A DNA stretch of 42,500 nt, from positions 1-42,500 of the forward strand of contig LUCW03001438.1 of assembly GCA_001586965.3 (NCBI GenBank), in the 5' to 3' direction. Made by a program: the position numbers and the translations under genes. This stretch comes from Sphaeroforma sirkka. Its lineage: Eukaryota; Opisthokonta; Ichthyosporea; Ichthyophonida. Of this stretch, positions 9,352 through 22,000 are shown piece after piece. Within the stretch, counting starts at the first letter, position 1. Every line of letters starts with the position of its first letter. The notes beneath the pieces are model-generated. The model was not told where the DNA came from and searched no databases. It was given only the letters and a program-made list of their open reading frames with translations.

Positions 9352-9600
9352 TGTGGTCAGAATACAAGTACTTAAGATTTATTTGATTATTTTAGGTGTA
9401 TTACAAGTTTTACAGTTTATCAGAATAATCTGATAAACTGGGTTTTAGGGTTCTGCTGGTTTTACAGCATATGACTAATGACTCATTTAAGAGTCAGTCA
9501 TTTTAGGATTACTGTTTATAATTACTAATAAATGAACAACGTCCACCTCCCTGAGGAGGGAGAATGTTGAGATACAGTTATCTCGCGTATACTTACTACA
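9352..9600 (+). repeat. LTR-like repeat A' (inverted partner of 2302-2548)
   Basis: A 249-bp reverse complement of repeat A. On the plus strand it starts TGTGGTCAGAATAC and ends CTTACTACA, and it is immediately preceded by CAGTTTGGGGGGT, a good polypurine-tract candidate. It therefore looks like a 3' LTR of a plus-strand element. The same 12-bp-stem hairpin is present. The preceding 289 bp (9063-9351) has no recognised coding content. Downstream, a TGGTT/AACCA-poor flank gives no obvious target-site duplication. Confidence 0.6.
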
Positions 9601-11588
9601 ACAGGCTAGCCGAGAGCTGAGGTCCGAGACTGAGTGTGGTAACAGAGAATATGATATATTTATATCTAGAAAATATTTCCGAGTGCTGAAGTGTTCTGCA
9701 CAAGGTTTCTCATACTGATCATATGAGTTTTTTTTTTGCCCGGCCAACCCAAGTGGTTGAACACTAGTACAAACGTCATCAGTATATAACTGAGGGTGAG
9801 ATCATAAATAAATTCATTCGAATGCACCATACTTTAGATACACTAGCATTTTTTACTATTAGTCCCATACACCGCACGCTAACATAGGGTGACAGTACTC
9901 TTGGAGCTCCTCCTGCAATGCCTAGCCACCACGTGACCCGTGCGTACCACAAAAGGGGCGCAATCTGACCCGACGATGGACTATTGACTCAGCCCTCCAG
10001 GGCGTTATATTTTGAAGAGGTCCTGCACATCGGCTACAAGGTCTTTGCGACCAGCCGCGTCTTCGAATACAATCTGTTTTCTGTGGATCGGTTTACTTGA
10101 CAGGACCATAGAGCAGCCTTAAACACACGAAGAAAACCGCCCTAGGCGGTGCTCCAGCTCAAGCAGTCGACTGAGCAGTGGGCTTACTGACAATTTACGA
10201 GGGTGGTGCATAGGGATAATAGTATATATATCAAAAAAAAGATTAGTGCTGCTGCGACTTACAACTTGAAAAAAAAAAGGCCTTTTTATAACTTTTATGA
10301 AAAGGCATAAAAATAAATAAAAATACAGTAAATATGAGTTGGGGCCAGCCGTCCAGGCCGCCAGGGGCCCAGGGCAGTGAGGGCACGTTGGGAAAATTGA
10401 GAATTCAGAATAGTCGTATCTATTTACATAGCTTCCGAACCAAATGGCAAATATGCTACAGACATCGCTCCAATTATGGCTGTGATATTCATTTCTTTTC
10501 ATAGCTATTCCTGTAAAACCATTGGCAGATATAAGGAAACCAGAGTATAGCATCGAAAGACGAACGGTTTTTGGGTTCTCGTTGTTTTGATCCTACTCTA
10601 GGCAGAAAATTTTGGTAGAATGTATTATTTTGTTTTCAAGTTTTTAAAAAAAGAAGAGAAAATCGAAAAAAAAATACCGCAAAGACGGTCTCTCTTTGGG
10701 CAATCAGGCAATGGGCACTGGGCAGTTTTTGGAGTAGTAGTAAAAGAACCCTGGGAACTGATTAAAGATTCCATCCAATAGATTGGACTACGGTCAGTAA
10801 TCGTCGATTGTAGAAAGTCATTTCATTGACAATGAGATAAACTATACTTTTGAGTCTTGACACAGAGCACGATTTCTAGTCAAGATTTAGATTCCCTAGT
10901 ATTATTTTCAAAGAGAAGTCTATTTTATTATTAAAATTACATCCATACAATTTGTCAAAATACAACGTTGTAAAATGAAAATAAATACAGCATGAAACTA
11001 AACATTGCCTATTGGGCATTAGGTAATTTGATTTTTAAAATGATAATACCTGTCTATACATGTAAATGATTGATCAATTTTTACCGATAAAATTAAATTC
11101 TAAACTATTTTCGACCTTTTTTTCAAATGGCATAGTTTTTTCTTTGTTTTTGAATGTATCTTTTTCTTAGAAAATTATGGACATATGTAGTGGTAACATG
11201 TTGTATATTCAATTTTTTCAAATGAAAAACAAATATATATCTATATTATATACAACTATAACTACATAGTCTGCGGTAGTAAATAGTAAATACACTCAGT
11301 ACACTGTGTAAATACAAAAGTGTACAATAACTTTAGTACATAGTATCATACATTGGCATATATAGAGTGGCATTAGCACGTAAGAGGTGGTTTTTGAGTA
11401 GTTATGTTTATACTCATAAACATTAAACCCCCCCAGCTAATTCGAAAAAAAAAAAGAGGGTATTTCTAAATTAAAAAAAAACTGTAGCAGTGCAGAGGCC
11501 AGATTGCAGCCTGTCTGGGCGGGCTGGGCATCTGGGTCTCTGAGCCTCTAGGCCCCGGCCCCGCTCAAGGAAGTGGCTGCGACTGTGA

Positions 11589-11780
11589 GTGTGGGACTGT
11601 GGGACTGTGGGACTGTGGGACCGTGGGACTGTGGGACTGTGGGACTGTGGGACTGTGGGACTGTGGGACTGTGGGACTGTGGGACTGTGGGACTGTGGGA
11701 CTGTGGGACTGTGGGACTGTGGGACTGTGAGACTGTGGGACTGTGGGACTGTGGGACTGTGGGACTGTCGGACTGTGGGA
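11589..11780. repeat. 8-bp minisatellite (GGGACTGT)n, about 24 copies
   Basis: A nearly perfect head-to-tail array of the octamer GGGACTGT, with a few variant units (GGGACCGT, GAGACTGT, CGGACTGT). Because 8 is not a multiple of 3, it opens reading frames in several phases on both strands (V-P-Q-S-H-S-P type repeats). These are artefacts of the repeat. A GC-rich patch flanks it on the left. Confidence 0.95.
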
Positions 11781-12262
11781 ACAATCTGGGTGACTGGGTT
11801 TCTCATTTCTGGCTTTCTGTCGGTCTGTATTCTGTGGTCTGCGCCCTGCGCCTGCACCCTGCGCCTGCGCCCTGCGGCCATTTATCTTTGGCTCTGTCCT
11901 TTGTTTTGTTTTGCAAAAATATAAACAACAAAAAAATAAATACTTTTAGAGTTTTTTTGGGTCGCTTTGTTGAGTATTATTAAAAAAAAAAAAAGAAAGT
12001 TCATGGATATTTTGTTTTGTTTGTACATTTTTGTAAAATAAATTAATAAATGCACATAAATATGAAAAATTTATGCAAATATTGGCAAGTTCTGGGCTTT
12101 TTGTTGGAAAAATAGAAAAGCTGGAGTCTGGGGGCCAGAGAGGTCATTTTTTGGTTAAAAAAATAGTGCATGTAGCTGCTAAGCTCATTATTTACGTTTA
12201 TATATGTTGTATGCTGAATATAAATTGAACTTTAATTCCTATTTACATGTTCTACATATATT

Positions 12263-12463
12263 CTAAAAAACGCTATAAAAAACTGCACCTAAATCCAAGA
12301 AATGGGCTATATATTGAGAGTGTCGACCATTCATAATCTCGCCATGATTTTGATGACGCATATCGCAATTCCCAACCGACGGCCTGTTTTGTGATTTGTC
12401 ATATTTGGCGCGCTCAACAGCCTTGACTGGGGACAAATCTGCGAACCTAGAAGTTAACTCCAT
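12263..12463 (-). other. possible small exon or gene fragment
   Basis: A 66-codon open frame whose base composition is more balanced than the surrounding AT-rich DNA. It starts MELTSRFADLSPVKAVERAK. On the minus strand the ATG is preceded by GATTTCAG, which could be a 3' splice site. No family is recognised, and no partner exon was found. It may be chance. Confidence 0.15.
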
Positions 12464-13696
12464 CTGAAATCCATAGGACCATATATGTATTAAGAATTGA
12501 ACTTTAACGCTTATATCGGCATGTAATAAAAGTTTGAACGGTTAACGCATTGAGCTTAATGTAGCTGTTTTATAGACAGTTGTAAATATTGAAATAAAAA
12601 AGAAAAAGAAAAAAGAAAAATGCTGTTTGTTTTCAATTGTATTTTTATATATATATTAAGAAATAATAAAAAGAACATGGTTGTATGTAAATACACTGTA
12701 CAGCGTACAGCGTATTTATTTATTACATATTTTATACACAAAACATGTTTTTGTTTTGTTTTGGTTTGTTTTTTATTATTTATAAAAAAAATTTCATTTG
12801 ATACATTTCTTCTGAAAATAGGACACTAATAAATAAATACATATGTTTTTTAAAAATCAAACGCATTTTTCTACATTTATTTTTTTAAAAAAGGTAAAAA
12901 ATACACTACACTTCTACAGTCTACAAAGTCAAATTAATAAATACATACATAGCCTGTATAAAATTGTAAAATGTAAAATTGTTTTTGATAAAAAAATATA
13001 CAGCTCAGTATACACCATACAGTATACACTATAGTGGTTTGTTGAAAAAAAATACACAAATTAAGTATTCAACACTCGAACCTCGGTCTGAAGTCTGAAC
13101 TCTGACGACTGACGGTCTCCGGGACTCAGACTCTCAAACACAGGCCAGTGAGGCCAGTCAGGCCACACCCGCCTGACCGCCACAGCGTAAGAAAACTAGA
13201 AAGAACAGATACAAGCTAACAGCAAATTCCTTTGAATGCAGAGTACTCAATATGTACTCAATACTGACTACCTCTGAGCAATAACGAATAAAGAAAATAA
13301 ATAAATATGTAAGATACAAGTTATGTCAAGTTATAAATTTTTAAAATGTTTAAAGAAAAAAAAAGAAAGCAAATACATACCGTATTACGGTGCCTCGTCC
13401 CAGCCCTCAGGCCACTCGACCAACTACGAAGACCTGAATTTAAAAAAACTCCCCACTACTTCCGAAAGGGTGACAGAAGGTTCTAGTTGCTAAATATATC
13501 CATTGAAACTGATCATTCTCCTGCCAAGTACTACACTGCAACATACATTGTCATATTGTACAATATCTACTATAAGGTATACTTAGCCTATACTAGCTGT
13601 TAATACTGTTTGTACGTCCGTTTGGTATTCGAAACTGTACACTGTTTAATCACGGTTCATTAGCGAATTGATTTGTATTTGACTTTAAAGTAAAGT

Positions 13697-16600
13697 ATGA
13701 TTGTGCCGAGTCCGCAGCGACTTTTATTATGTGCGCTGATACTAGTGCAAAACCTACCAAACCAAGTAGAAGCCTCGGTGGGCTATGATCAGTGGGCAGA
13801 GAGGCAAAATCAACTGAACAGAAAAGATAACACTATCATCGTACATCTGAATAAAGAAGAAGGAAGAAGAAGGAGGCGGCAGGGGGACAACGGATTTGTG
13901 GACGAATTGGCTGAAAAGGTAGATACGGTTATTGAGCAAGTTTTATTAGTATCACCTCCCATTAGCGAAGGTGAAAACAACAATGTCACAGACCCCGCGG
14001 AAGAGCCTAAGAAGCGAGTTTCGGAGGAGAAGCAACAAATCACAGAAACGATTGTTGTAACTATAGAGAACGGTACGATTGCAGATTCCGCTGCGTCATG
14101 TGCAGAGATCATGAAGCTCGATGAGGTGGACGGTTGCGATATAGATATACAATTTAATGTGGCTCGTCAAAATGTTGACGAGGAAGAAATATTGAGAGTA
14201 GCTAAGAGTTGGGGACAAGATCGCCTTGATCAAGCAAACCCTGTGAGCAATGAGTGGTATAACTTGGGTAATATAGGATTGCACGGTGATGGCGAAGGCG
14301 TTACGATATATATACTAGATACGGGAATTCGAGATACACACAGCGAGTTTCTTGCGGCTGATGGAACAAGTCGCGCTCGCAAAGGGTTTTCTGCAGGAAC
14401 GTACACCGATATAGACAGTCACGGTCACGGATCGCACTGCTCAGGTTTGTGATGTTGACGGCTTTTATGCGTTTATTTTGCTACTTCATTTCTGAATACC
14501 ATCTCTATATGGGATTCATTGTACGATAACGTGTGAACGCTGATACTCTGCGAGTGCTATCAAATGTTGGCTGGTCAAATAGCTAGTATATTGATGACAA
14601 AATTGTTCTCGCGCATTCATCCTCTGCGCATTAGGTACTGATCACATATATTTCGTATCTTTACAGGCATCTCTGTGGGTAAGACCGTTGGAGTTGCAAC
14701 GGCGGCCAAAGTGGTGGGTGTGAAAGTACTCGGAGACACTGGAGGTGGTTCATTGGGAGACATCGTCGCAGGCATTAATTGGGTACTCGAAGATTGTGTT
14801 GGTAATTGTGTCATATCCATGTCGCTAACCGTAGGCCCAATTCCAGACTGGTATCCGCAGACGGCTTTGGAGAAGGCTATCTCTCTTGCAAGGGATATGG
14901 GTAAGTACTTGAAATTTTGAATTGATCGTATTCGTCTTGATCGTATTCGTCTGTAACATCGCATTACACAGACAGATATAGCGTGTTGTCGTTTCTACCG
15001 TGGGCATTGAACCTTCAAATTAACACTCCAACCACCATATGAAATGATGGCCTTGTCGAAACATTGATATCAATCCGGCAACATAACTGATTTAATCAAC
15101 GATAAAATTAACAAATTGCAGGAATCCCGTCCGTTGTCGCGGCAGGTAATAAAAACCAGGATGCGCATTTATATATCCCTGCCCGTGAGCCCACTGCAAT
15201 AACAGTGGGTGCCAGCGATTGGTTAGACAAACGTGCATGGTTTTCAAATTGGGGTAAGATCGACATGTGGGCCCCGGGAAATAATATTGTCTCCGCAGAT
15301 GAGGACAGTGATACTCAACTGGTAGTTATGTCAGGCACGAGTCAGGCTACGCCCTACGTCGCCGGAGTCATCGCTGTTTACATGAGTCAGAAAGATTTCC
15401 AGCTGACTGTGGACGAGATAATGGACGCTATGAACGGTGTTGGAATTTCAAATATTCCATCAGAAGGAGACATGTTCTTACAGGGCGTTTTCGACTCTGG
15501 AAAAAATTATAGTGCACCAGAGCCCTCACCAAGCGCAAGTCCGTCAGTCACTGCGTCACCTACAATGTCGATGCTGCCACCGTCAGCTTCGCCGTCGGTA
15601 AGCGAATTTGTTGTTGTAATTCATCAGAATGTTGACCGTTGAAATCGCGAAAGCGCATTCTAAGCGTGCTCTCTAATCATGTACAATACAAAAATAATAA
15701 TATTTGGCTGACAAATACAGTTTGCATTTGTTCATCTACGTAGGTTACCGCTTCAGCTACCCCGAGTGCCTCAGTGACGGCGAGTGCGAGTCCATCGATG
15801 AGTACATATCCGTCGACGAGTGCAAGCCCTTCATTCAGCGCGAGTCCCTCATTGAGCGCGAGTCCCTCACTGAGCACTAGTCCCTCAATAAGCACGAGTC
15901 CAACTGCGTCACCAGTAGCAACTCCTGATGATCCTTGCGTTTTATCCCCATGTCTCAATGGCGGTGTTTGCGATACTACAGGTGTTGGGTTATACAAATG
16001 TAGGTGCGTTGGTGGTTTTGTCGGTGTCGACTGTGACACGGAGTTCGTGCCTGACGAGTGTGCCGTGCCATCTACTGCCATTATTTGCTCGGAGGCTGTC
16101 TTTGACGCTACATCATACAGTGAAAACCGATTGATCCAGTCAGATGGTCAAGCTGTGAATCCCTATTTCGGTGGCGATGGTGGACGTTTGCGATTCTATA
16201 TTTTTGGACCTTTGGGTTCATTCCTTCAAGTGTTACAGGCAGATGGGCCAAACGGTACATGGAGCGTTGCTGGCCGAAGTGCTAGAGTGAGTTCTGTATT
16301 CTCAAACAGCGTGTTACAGCTAGACATGAATAACCTTCCTGCAGGTATATATGAGGCAGTACTGAAGGCGGGATCGCTTTCGGAGCCAACCCCTGTGCGA
16401 GTACTCGTAGTACAGTATACTAACAACGCTCAATGGGGATCACTAATCAATTCTGATGAGCTGCAGTCGGGTATTTGTACAACCACTTGCAATAGTGTCG
16501 AGGGTTCTGCTGAGTCAGTCCAGGATGCAGTATATGGTGAAGGGTATCTACAATCTATAGACGGGACTTGGGTGTTACCTGCAGGAGTCGTTGGCACGAT

Positions 16601-17237
16601 TCGGGCAAATTTTGCTGCTCCGAAATTTAGTCGCATGCAGATGATGTTGAAGAATGCTGACGGGGGATGGGATTTATTCAGAAAAAGCAAATGGACAATG
16701 AATGACGGCGATACAGTAGAAATGAAAGCATCCGAAATTCCTGAAGGAGAATACAAGTTCGAGGTCAAAATGTTGAATCCCGGACCTTACCAACTGGTGT
16801 ATCATCAGGAGAATTTCGAGGTGACCCCGGAAGGCATATACTTGTCTTCCGAGCCTATCACCCCCATTGTAGCAAATATATCATCAGCTGAACCCACAGC
16901 ACGTTTCTTGATCAAAGTATTAGAAGTTGATTCGGATTCAGTGGCGTGTGTGTACTCCTCCCCGACTTTGTCTGAGACAACCCTCTGCTATGAAATGGGT
17001 GACGAGGTTCCGGTGATGGAGTGGAATAATGTCAACGGTCGAGATGATCTGTTACAAATTCTTGTGGTGGGCGAGTCACAACCAGGGTTTATCAAGCATG
17101 CCATGTTTGATGAAGAAGGACTACTCAGTGGCCCTGAAGTGTCGAGTGCAGGCGCGGAGAACAATAATGATGGGAGCACTTTTGATGCACGCCCTGCCGG
17201 TTTCCTACCTGCGACAAGTTTACCGGACGATGCATGA
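13697..17237 (+). CDS. secreted proteinase K-like subtilase with EGF-like module
   Basis: Four exons (13697-14444, 14667-14900, 15122-15597, 15744-17237) joined at GT-AG introns give 983 codons plus TGA. An N-terminal signal peptide (about 1-26) is followed by an acidic prosegment with an Arg-rich GRRRRRQG site (about 56-62). The S8 catalytic residues are Asp208 (ILDTGI), His244 (HGSHCSG), Asn337 (AAGN) and Ser401 (GTSQATP). SWGQDRLDQ before the domain is typical of the proteinase K branch. A Ser/Pro/Ala-rich SASPS linker (about 462-545) leads to an EGF-like domain (about 551-582; PCLNGGVC, CRCVGGFVGVDC), then a roughly 400-residue Cys-poor region I do not recognise. Intron 1 falls right after the catalytic His. 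It is probably a secreted or cell-wall protease. Confidence 0.9.
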
Positions 17238-17248
17238 ACGTACTGTAT

Positions 17249-17602
17249 TTAAATAATCACGGGGAGCGTCAGGTGCGACTTAGCTGTTCGAAGCGAATGA
17301 CCAGCATAAACTAAGCCAGCTGCATGGGCACGATTTTGCGTCCATAAAGAAGAGCAACTCGAGATTGTAGCTTCCTGAATGTTCAGAAGCAGACCAGAAC
17401 TTGTACCCGCAGATGGATTACCTGCTTCGGTTGAATATTTTTCACAAAATTCTGGTCTGATTTTAAAACGACTTGATATCAATGCCGCTTTTCGACCGTG
17501 AATAGCCTGGACAGGCACTATCACGTTGTCAGAAAGCCTTGCTCTGGTGCCGCTGTGGAAGTCACGACGATCACAGGAATCGGACGAGCGAACGGGGATC
17601 AT
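17249..17602 (-). other. hypothetical ORF, 117 codons
   Basis: An open frame on the minus strand immediately downstream of the subtilase, convergent with it and 11 bp from its stop. The frame can be extended upstream to a CCCTTCAG at about 17655 that could be a 3' splice site. The product is of mixed composition (VIVPVQAIHGRKAALISS, then SSGLLLNIQEATISS) without a recognised motif. It may be the last exon of a minus-strand gene or chance. No other exon was identified. Confidence 0.25.
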
Positions 17603-17707
17603 AAGTTGAAATGTATTGCTTATGTCGTTGCTTCGGATATATTTCTGAAGGGGTTACCTACAACCTTTTGGTCACTAATCCGCGACGCTTCCGATAGCAA
17701 GATATAG

Positions 17708-19069
17708 CAATATAGAGGAGTCAATCTCACATCACGTAATGTAGAGGTGACGAGGGTAGTTCATATCCGCCCTTTGATTGGTGGTTTCTGATTCGAGCCA
17801 TGTAAGAAATCAAATGAACTCGGAACATGCTTTGAAGCGAACAATTAAAATTTAAGCATTACACCAAAAAATTATAATACTTGAATTCAATCATATTTCG
17901 AAACTATCACTACTGCTGCAAATATCTTGTTCCCTGTACTGAAGCTTACTACACAACCATAGTTCTACACATATATACATACATATTTGGGGTATATGTT
18001 GGTTCAGTCTGATTGTCACATTTATAATTTGCACATGATTATCATATAGCCGTTCATAAATATTTTAAAGCTTGATCACATGTAATACTCATCGATTGAT
18101 ATACCATACGCAAATGTGAATATACACATTGCAGCAAATGTTTGTCAACAGTATCTGTATCGAGTCTGGTGCGGAGAATTGTATTCTGGGTTGATACCCG
18201 CTTGAATGTATCCCATCCGTGACAAGACTATTCCCCAAGGAAGCATGTGAAATTTTGTTACCGAACATAAAAAGATCAACAACACTCACAGTATGAAACT
18301 AAAAAAGAAAAGAGAAAAAAACCTACTTCAATCGAACAAGTCAAGAAATATGCATCTGCATCTTTTAATGTGTACCAAATGGAGCGGTACGTCTAACTAG
18401 TTGCAACCAAACATTTTCGAATTGACGTTTTTTTGCGCTCGAATTCTTCTTGTCGTCCGTCGTTGGACTCATTGTTCTCGTTTCCGCTGCGCATCGACTG
18501 ATATAATAATTTTGTACTTCACATCTTCGTCTGTACAATTTCAATCGGACGCAGAGAGAGTTCGGATCATCGGAAAGGAGCTACATCCACCCAGCGAACG
18601 AATATGATTATATCAATTAGTACTGATGCAGCTTAGCACACTTGACGTGTGAACGCAACATTCCGTTTCGCAGAAGTCAAAGTGGGTGGTACCCCAAACA
18701 GATACGTTCGCGGTTTGATAAGCCCACACGGTCGATACAGACGATGATACACTTGGCCCTCACATGCCTACACGTGGTGTCTTCATAATCGAGAAGGGTT
18801 TGCACTCAGTATATCTACAAATTCACTGATGAAGTTCGCAATACCCAAAAACTCCCGTTCTGACTCTTGATTATACAGATGTGAGTCGTGTGCTGTATAC
18901 AGCACTGTCACTAGAGCTGCGTTGCTGTTGTCGTACCATTCTGAAGTATTAACCATACAGCATATGCAAAGCCGATATTGTCAATGCTGATCGTAATGGG
19001 ACATTATGAAGTATAACTGTACTACATGAGTATAACCACTCTAGCCAACTTCGATCGCGCTCTCACATG
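17708..19069. other. intergenic stretch, no supported gene
   Basis: Between the subtilase and the PLP enzyme gene, which are convergent. It contains only short frames without recognisable motifs, for example 18401-18607. The sequence next to 19069 is the 3' flank of the minus-strand PLP gene. No AATAAA was found immediately downstream of its stop. Confidence 0.5.
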
Positions 19070-22000
19070 CTAATACTGATTGAGATTGGCGGGATCCGAG
19101 GGCGGCGGCGCAAGCCCCATGGATCCAATAGACAGATTGTGCTGAAGTTGCTGAGCTTGGCTATTCGTTTGCAACGCATGTTGTTGTGCGAGTATGTTAG
19201 CCTGAGCTTGTTGCTGCTGCTGCTGTTGATGGTGTTGTACAAGGCCGTGCTGCATCTGTTGCGCCTGGGCCGCCTGCTGAGCCGCCTGCTGTGCTTGTTG
19301 CGCGATCTGGTATAGGGGGTGGAATGAATTATTAGAACAATTGTGTGCTTGACCATCATACACGTAGTTGCAATCAAAACGTAGATATGAGAGTTCGAAC
19401 ATGTGGTTATCTAGTAATATATATGACTGTCGATGACGAAAACAAATTATGGTCAAATCGGTTATATGGTATGTCGCGAGGACAGCACGCAGATCCAATT
19501 ATCACACAAGATAGCTCTGTGGCATTGTTTCTTGGACATACCTGCTGCTGCTGCTGCTGTTCCTGTTGCTGTTGCTGTTGCTGCTGTTGCTGGTGCACTT
19601 GTTGGGCTTGTTCAGCCTGCTGCTGCTGTTGTTGCTGTTGTACCTGTGCCTGGGCTTGTTGATGTACCTGAGCCTGTGTCTGTGCATGTACCTGTGTCTG
19701 TGCTGCTTGTTGCTGGTGTATATGTGGGTGTGTTTGTTGCTGTACGTGGTGTTGTTGTTGTTGTAGCACGTGAGCCTGAGCCTGAGCCTGGGCCTGAGCT
19801 TGAGCCTGAGCTTGCGCCTGAGCTTGCGCAACCTGTTGTTGAGTGGTGGCGACCGAAGGCAAATGTTCAACCGGCGGTGCGGCTGCCAGTACGGATATTT
19901 GTGAGTGTGCATCTGGAGAAGTTCCCTGTGTTATACTCAGCATATTACTACTAGGCATTGGTCCATTCTGAATAGGCCCCAGCAATAGCGAGGCAGTGGG
20001 CGGGGGAGGCGGGGTCTTGAGCATGTAGTCCAGGTCGTTCATGAGCATCTGCACGCTCTCCAGTCCCACAGATATCCTCAGTAAACCTGGAGGCGTATTT
20101 GAGTTCGGGGGTTCGACGCTTCGGCGGTGTTCTATTAGCGATTCAGTGGAACCGAGTGATGTTGCGCGCCGGAATAATTGGGCTCTGGCTACTGCCTTTA
20201 ATGCAGGCATGCGCGTGACAATGGTGATATCAGTGTACGTCTGGTGCAGATGGTCGTAACAATATACTGATAGATGTTTCTTCATGAGAGAAGAATATTC
20301 ATATACACGTATGTCAATACCAGAAGGGCGTATGTCCACAATGTATACATAATTAGCGGATACGCGAACCTCGGATCAGATCAAATATAAGCACAACCCA
20401 CAGCTGGTAACAACTAATACGACCACAAACATTCACATCTGGTAAACAAATCAAGCAAATCGCAACTGGTTACATACATCAGACGAAAGAAAACCACATT
20501 GAAACGTTCACAAAACAAAAAAAATCAGGCACACAACTCACCGCCTTCGCTCCTGCCGCACCGCCCTTTACGACGATGGACAACATTCCACCGTACATGC
20601 CTCCAGTTTGCCTGCCAGCCAGGGCGTGTTGTGGGTGCGTTGGTAGACCTGTTGGTGGAAGATCCAGTGATCATATTAAAAAGTAGGCCCAGTTTAATTT
20701 GGGTCATTCCCGTTACCTATAAATTGCTATCGCGCTCGACAAAACCCTGTTAGGACGAAACGGTATCATTCGCACCGAACTTACCCGGATAATGTACCAC
20801 TTCAATATTCTCATTGTTGCTCAAATGTTGGGCGATGATCATGGCCGACCTACGAATCGAGAAATGTGATGGTGGTAAAATTTAGAAACCCCATGAGAGT
20901 CTAAGGGCGCGGCGCCCTCTGGGGGCGCCGATGTCCATAGCAGTCACAAGAAAAACAAATGCAATACACTGCTACATCGGAGAATCTGGAGAACTCCAAA
21001 TAAAGCCCGTATTGGGCTGACGAAAGATACTATTGTCACGCACGCACAAATACCGATTCAGATAAAAATCGTACATTTAATCCAATGCTTGTGAACCCAG
21101 TTCATACTTATACATGGACGCAACGCCTACAGCATAAAAGGGCTCCTACGCTAAGACATTCACTAATTCGGCACGCAAAGCAAAAATGAACGTCAAATCG
21201 ATGGAGCTTGCATTCAGACACTCTCCTCATGCTCACACAACCTAAAGGACACGCTCCACAATAACAATTGCGGAGTCATTCTGGTCTACATACCGACAGT
21301 GTCCCTCCATTCTCAGATTCAGAGTACGTAGACCTCGAACAGCCAGGTACGCATGCCAGGGGTCCATGTTTCCACCTGTATTCGTTGCCACCACCTTTAT
21401 TTGTTCGAACATGTGCGTGTTGAACGGCGCACAGATGACCGCGCCGCCCAAAACGTCCCCGTGGCCTCCCATGTACTTGGTCACTGAGTGCACTACAACA
21501 TCGACGCCATAGGCCTGTACGTGCTCAGAGAAGGTATGGGAAATGCGAAGCCATATCAGACTAATCTGCAATAGACTTGTCCGATACTCACGTCTATGTT
21601 TCGAACGGGTTGTGTTCCGAACTGTCGAAAAAGCATGCGTAAACTGAACAGCTGGTCAATGTGGGCAGAACATACTTTCCTAGGGAACAAATTGGGGCAA
21701 ATGCTTCTCATATCATCCTACTATATTTGAAAGACACTTGCAGCACATTGCAGTTACGTACCGCAGTGAGAGGCCGACAGAGGATAGGCGTTTGCCACGT
21801 GTTATCCACTAGAGAGATTACTTCTGCCTCACGGCAGGTGCTTGCGATCAGAGCGATGTCAACCACTTTCAAGGTTGGGTTGGACGGCGTTTCCATGATA
21901 AGCATACGAACACGGGCTTTATGAACCTCCAGCGCGCTGTATTCGAATGTATGGGTGCAGTGACGGATTGGAATGACAATATGGATTATGTGGCGAAACC

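Larger units (their letters stand above)
9601..13696. other. AT-rich, homopolymer-rich stretch without a supported gene
   Basis: About 4.1 kb dominated by A and T homopolymers and words such as AATAAATAAATA. It is interrupted by short GC-rich patches (about 10340-10395, 11505-11570 and 13100-13190) containing GGCCAG/CTGGGC-like words. No multi-exon gene or domain could be recognised. The text differs from both the retroelement block to the left and the subtilase locus to the right. The last 250 bp before 13697 probably contains the subtilase promoter and 5' UTR, but no defined element is visible. Confidence 0.5.

Noticed and set aside
11471-11983. Long overlapping frames on both strands encoding SHSPTVPQ-like and LWDCGTVG-like repeats
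   Set aside because: They arise from the 8-bp minisatellite, which reads open in several frames. There is no start or splice context and no composition outside the repeat that looks coding.
21242-21293. Continuation of the PLP enzyme frame past GGACACTGTCG to a stop at 21242
   Set aside because: A strong GTATGT donor at 21293 and the next exon at 20849 keep the family sequence (YPGLPTHP and beyond) in phase, so the extra frame is intron.
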